Shown piece by piece: positions 5,917-7,418 of a stretch of DNA of 7,418 nt (the stretch's first letter is position 1; every line of letters begins with the position of its first letter). The notes beneath the pieces were generated by a model, which was not told the origin of the DNA, ran no database searches, and worked only from the letters and a program-made list of their open reading frames with translations. The position numbers and the translations under genes were made by a program. The DNA lies in assembly GCA_039819065.1 (NCBI GenBank), contig JBCBSS010000227.1, positions 1 to 7,418 on the forward strand. The letters are read 5' to 3'. This stretch comes from JBCBSS01 sp039819065. GTDB lineage: Bacteria > Bacteroidota > Bacteroidia > Cytophagales > Cyclobacteriaceae.

Positions 5917-7418
5917 TTATGCAGTGAGTTTGAATTCCACCTTAAAGGTAGCGCCTTGGCTAGGTTCACTCTCACACCAGACTTTGCCACCCATAGCATC
6001 AACATAGGTTTTTATAATTGAAAGTCCGAGTCCTGTGGAGCTTTCTCCATCAGTCGGTTTGGCGCTGAGCGTTTGGTAACGCTGGAATATTTTAGGAAGC
6101 TCATCTCTTTGGAAGCCAGGGCCGTGGTCTTTGACGGTCAACCTAATTTTATCTCTTACCTCCTCTAAGGATACCTCTATCGATTTGCCAGCCTCAGAAA
6201 ATTTAATTGCATTAGAAATAAGATTCTGTACTATCTGGCGTGTTCTGCTTCTGTCTAGCTTGGTGATATAGTTACCTTTAGCAATGGCCGTGTGGATATT
6301 TTGCGACTTTCTGGAAGCTTGTTTTTGGAACGATGCAATGGCCTTGTATAGCAACTCCTCGACATCTACATCTTCCAAATCCAACTCTACTTTCTTAGAC
6401 TCGACCACTTCGATATCCAGTGTCTTTTCTAGGATATCGTTAATATACCCTGTTTCCTCAGCAATCATATCCATGTATTCTTGCTGATCATCATTAAGTG
6501 TGCTGTCATCTTGTTTGATGATATGTAGCAAGCCCAAAATATGATGTAGCGGGTTTTTCAGATCGTGTGATAACGTTCTGATGAGATAATTCTTTTCTTT
6601 GTTCAGTTGAACCAGATCTTTGTTTTGCTTTTCAATCAGGTCGTTTTTCGCATCTAACAGTTGATTAGAGGTTTTAATCTGCCTGTTTTGATAGTATAAA
6701 GCCAGAGAAATGGTAAATACAAAGAGCAAGCCTACCGCAATCACTACAATCATAAGTTTTTGATTGCTTAGCTGAGACTCCTGCAGTTGGTTTTGAAGCT
6801 CTTTTTTCTCTAGCTCAAGCTCTTGCTCTGCACGGGCTAGCATAAAGCGGTTTTCCGATTCCTGAAGTTCCTGGGCGCGGCGGTCGCCAGCTATTTCGAT
6901 TTCTAGCTGGATGTGTTGTTGGTAGGCTTCGAAAAATGCCTCTTCATTATTTTGAGCTTTATATGCTTTGGAGAGTATTTGGTAAGCCTTACCGAGCTGG
7001 ATTTTTTCGTTCAGTGTTAGTTTCCGGTTGTGGGTTAATGGAATAATATGATTTAAGTCTTTTATTACTTCTTTGTATCTCAATAGCTCCAGATTGAGAT
7101 AATTCATATTAACCATAGCATGCAATCGAGACTTACTGTAACCATCGATGCCATGAATTTGGTTATGTGTTTCGATCGCATCAGCAAAGTACTCGAGTGA
7201 TTTCTCATTTTCCCCCAACCTCTTGTGTGCTTCCCCCAAATTGTTGTAGAGTTTCGCTTGACCTTTTAAATCATTTAATTTGATACGTAGATCTAAAGAT
7301 TTATTGAAGTGATGAACAGCCAAATCAAACTTCTTTAATTCTAAATATATATATCCGATATCTGAATTGGTTCTGGCAAGGCCGGATTCATTATTTTCAC
7401 TTTGATGAATTTTAAGAG
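5917..7418 (-). CDS. TPR-containing membrane sensor histidine kinase, 5' truncated by window edge
   Basis: This is a two-component sensor kinase; the visible part covers about 499 codons. The frame is open to the right edge, so the TTG-initiated reading from 7323 is not the true start. In protein order: a TPR continuing from beyond the edge (about 7383-7282), a second clear TPR (about 7263-7156) and one or two weaker ones (about 7135-6900). Then come a Glu/Gln-rich coiled coil (about 6888-6757), one TM helix (about 6756-6691), a second coiled linker and the HisKA domain. The H-box LSHDLKNP has its phosphoacceptor His codon at 6565-6567. The HATPase domain shows N-box NLISNAIKF (about 6225-6199), G1 DHGPGF (about 6129-6112), F-box LPKIF (about 6099-6085) and G2 TGLGLS (about 6036-6019). 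All key catalytic residues are present and no receiver domain follows. If a signal peptide lies upstream, the TPRs would be periplasmic; that is inference. The cognate regulator is not in the window. Confidence 0.93.
   Translation of the reverse strand, partial: LKIHQSENNESGLARTNSDIGYIYLELKKFDLAVHHFNKSLDLRIKLNDLKGQAKLYNNLGEAHKRLGENEKSLEYFADAIETHNQIHGIDGYSKSRLHAMVNMNYLNLELLRYKEVIKDLNHIIPLTHNRKLTLNEKIQLGKAYQILSKAYKAQNNEEAFFEAYQQHIQLEIEIAGDRRAQELQESENRFMLARAEQELELEKKELQNQLQESQLSNQKLMIVVIAVGLLFVFTISLALYYQNRQIKTSNQLLDAKNDLIEKQNKDLVQLNKEKNYLIRTLSHDLKNPLHHILGLLHIIKQDDSTLNDDQQEYMDMIAEETGYINDILEKTLDIEVVESKKVELDLEDVDVEELLYKAIASFQKQASRKSQNIHTAIAKGNYITKLDRSRTRQIVQNLISNAIKFSEAGKSIEVSLEEVRDKIRLTVKDHGPGFQRDELPKIFQRYQTLSAKPTDGESSTGLGLSIIKTYVDAMGGKVWCESEPSQGATFKVEFKLTA

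Noticed and set aside
5891..5938. GAATT...AATTC inverted repeat spanning the convergent junction as a bidirectional terminator
   Set aside because: Arms of only about 5 bases around a loop of nearly 40 bases, with no T-run; this is within chance expectation.
7321..7323. TTG (CAA on + strand) as the start codon of the histidine kinase
   Set aside because: The frame stays open to the right edge and the residues beyond it complete a TPR motif, so the gene continues outside.

Overview
The window looks like chromosomal DNA from a Bacteroidota bacterium, probably in or near the Cytophagales. The evidence is the style of the proteins: an RND adaptor with an N-terminal coiled segment before the lipoyl domain, an enlarged RND permease of about 1170 residues, and a TPR-containing sensor kinase with a membrane anchor. 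Base composition is moderate and even, and Shine-Dalgarno signals are absent or misplaced, which also fits. The lineage call is inference from remembered family resemblance, not a search result.

Layout: four genes fill almost all of the window. On the + strand an adaptor gene, cut off at the left edge (1-1112), overlaps an inner-membrane RND permease gene (1109-4630) by the 4 bases ATGA. After 33 bases comes a membrane-anchored calcineurin-like metallophosphoesterase gene (4664-5911). The three look like one transcription unit. On the - strand a TPR sensor histidine kinase gene (5917-7418) enters from the right edge and converges on the phosphoesterase gene with only 5 bases between the two stop codons. 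No stretch of 300 bases lacks a gene. I saw no RNA gene, mobile element, CRISPR array or convincing terminator. The promoters of both units lie outside the window.

How the genes work together: adaptor and permease form the inner-membrane and periplasmic parts of a tripartite efflux pump. The outer-membrane TolC-like channel is not here and probably lies upstream. The phosphoesterase carries the full set of metal-binding motifs of the YkuE/LpxG-like group and probably acts on a phosphorylated envelope substrate; its link to the pump is positional only. The kinase is probably an envelope sensor, but its response regulator is not visible and nothing shows that it controls the pump.

The window is mostly ordinary envelope biology. 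The points most worth a second look are the altered proton-relay residues and two extra hydrophobic segments in the permease, the phosphoesterase in the pump operon, and the very tight convergent junction. I did not find evidence for a wholly new system.
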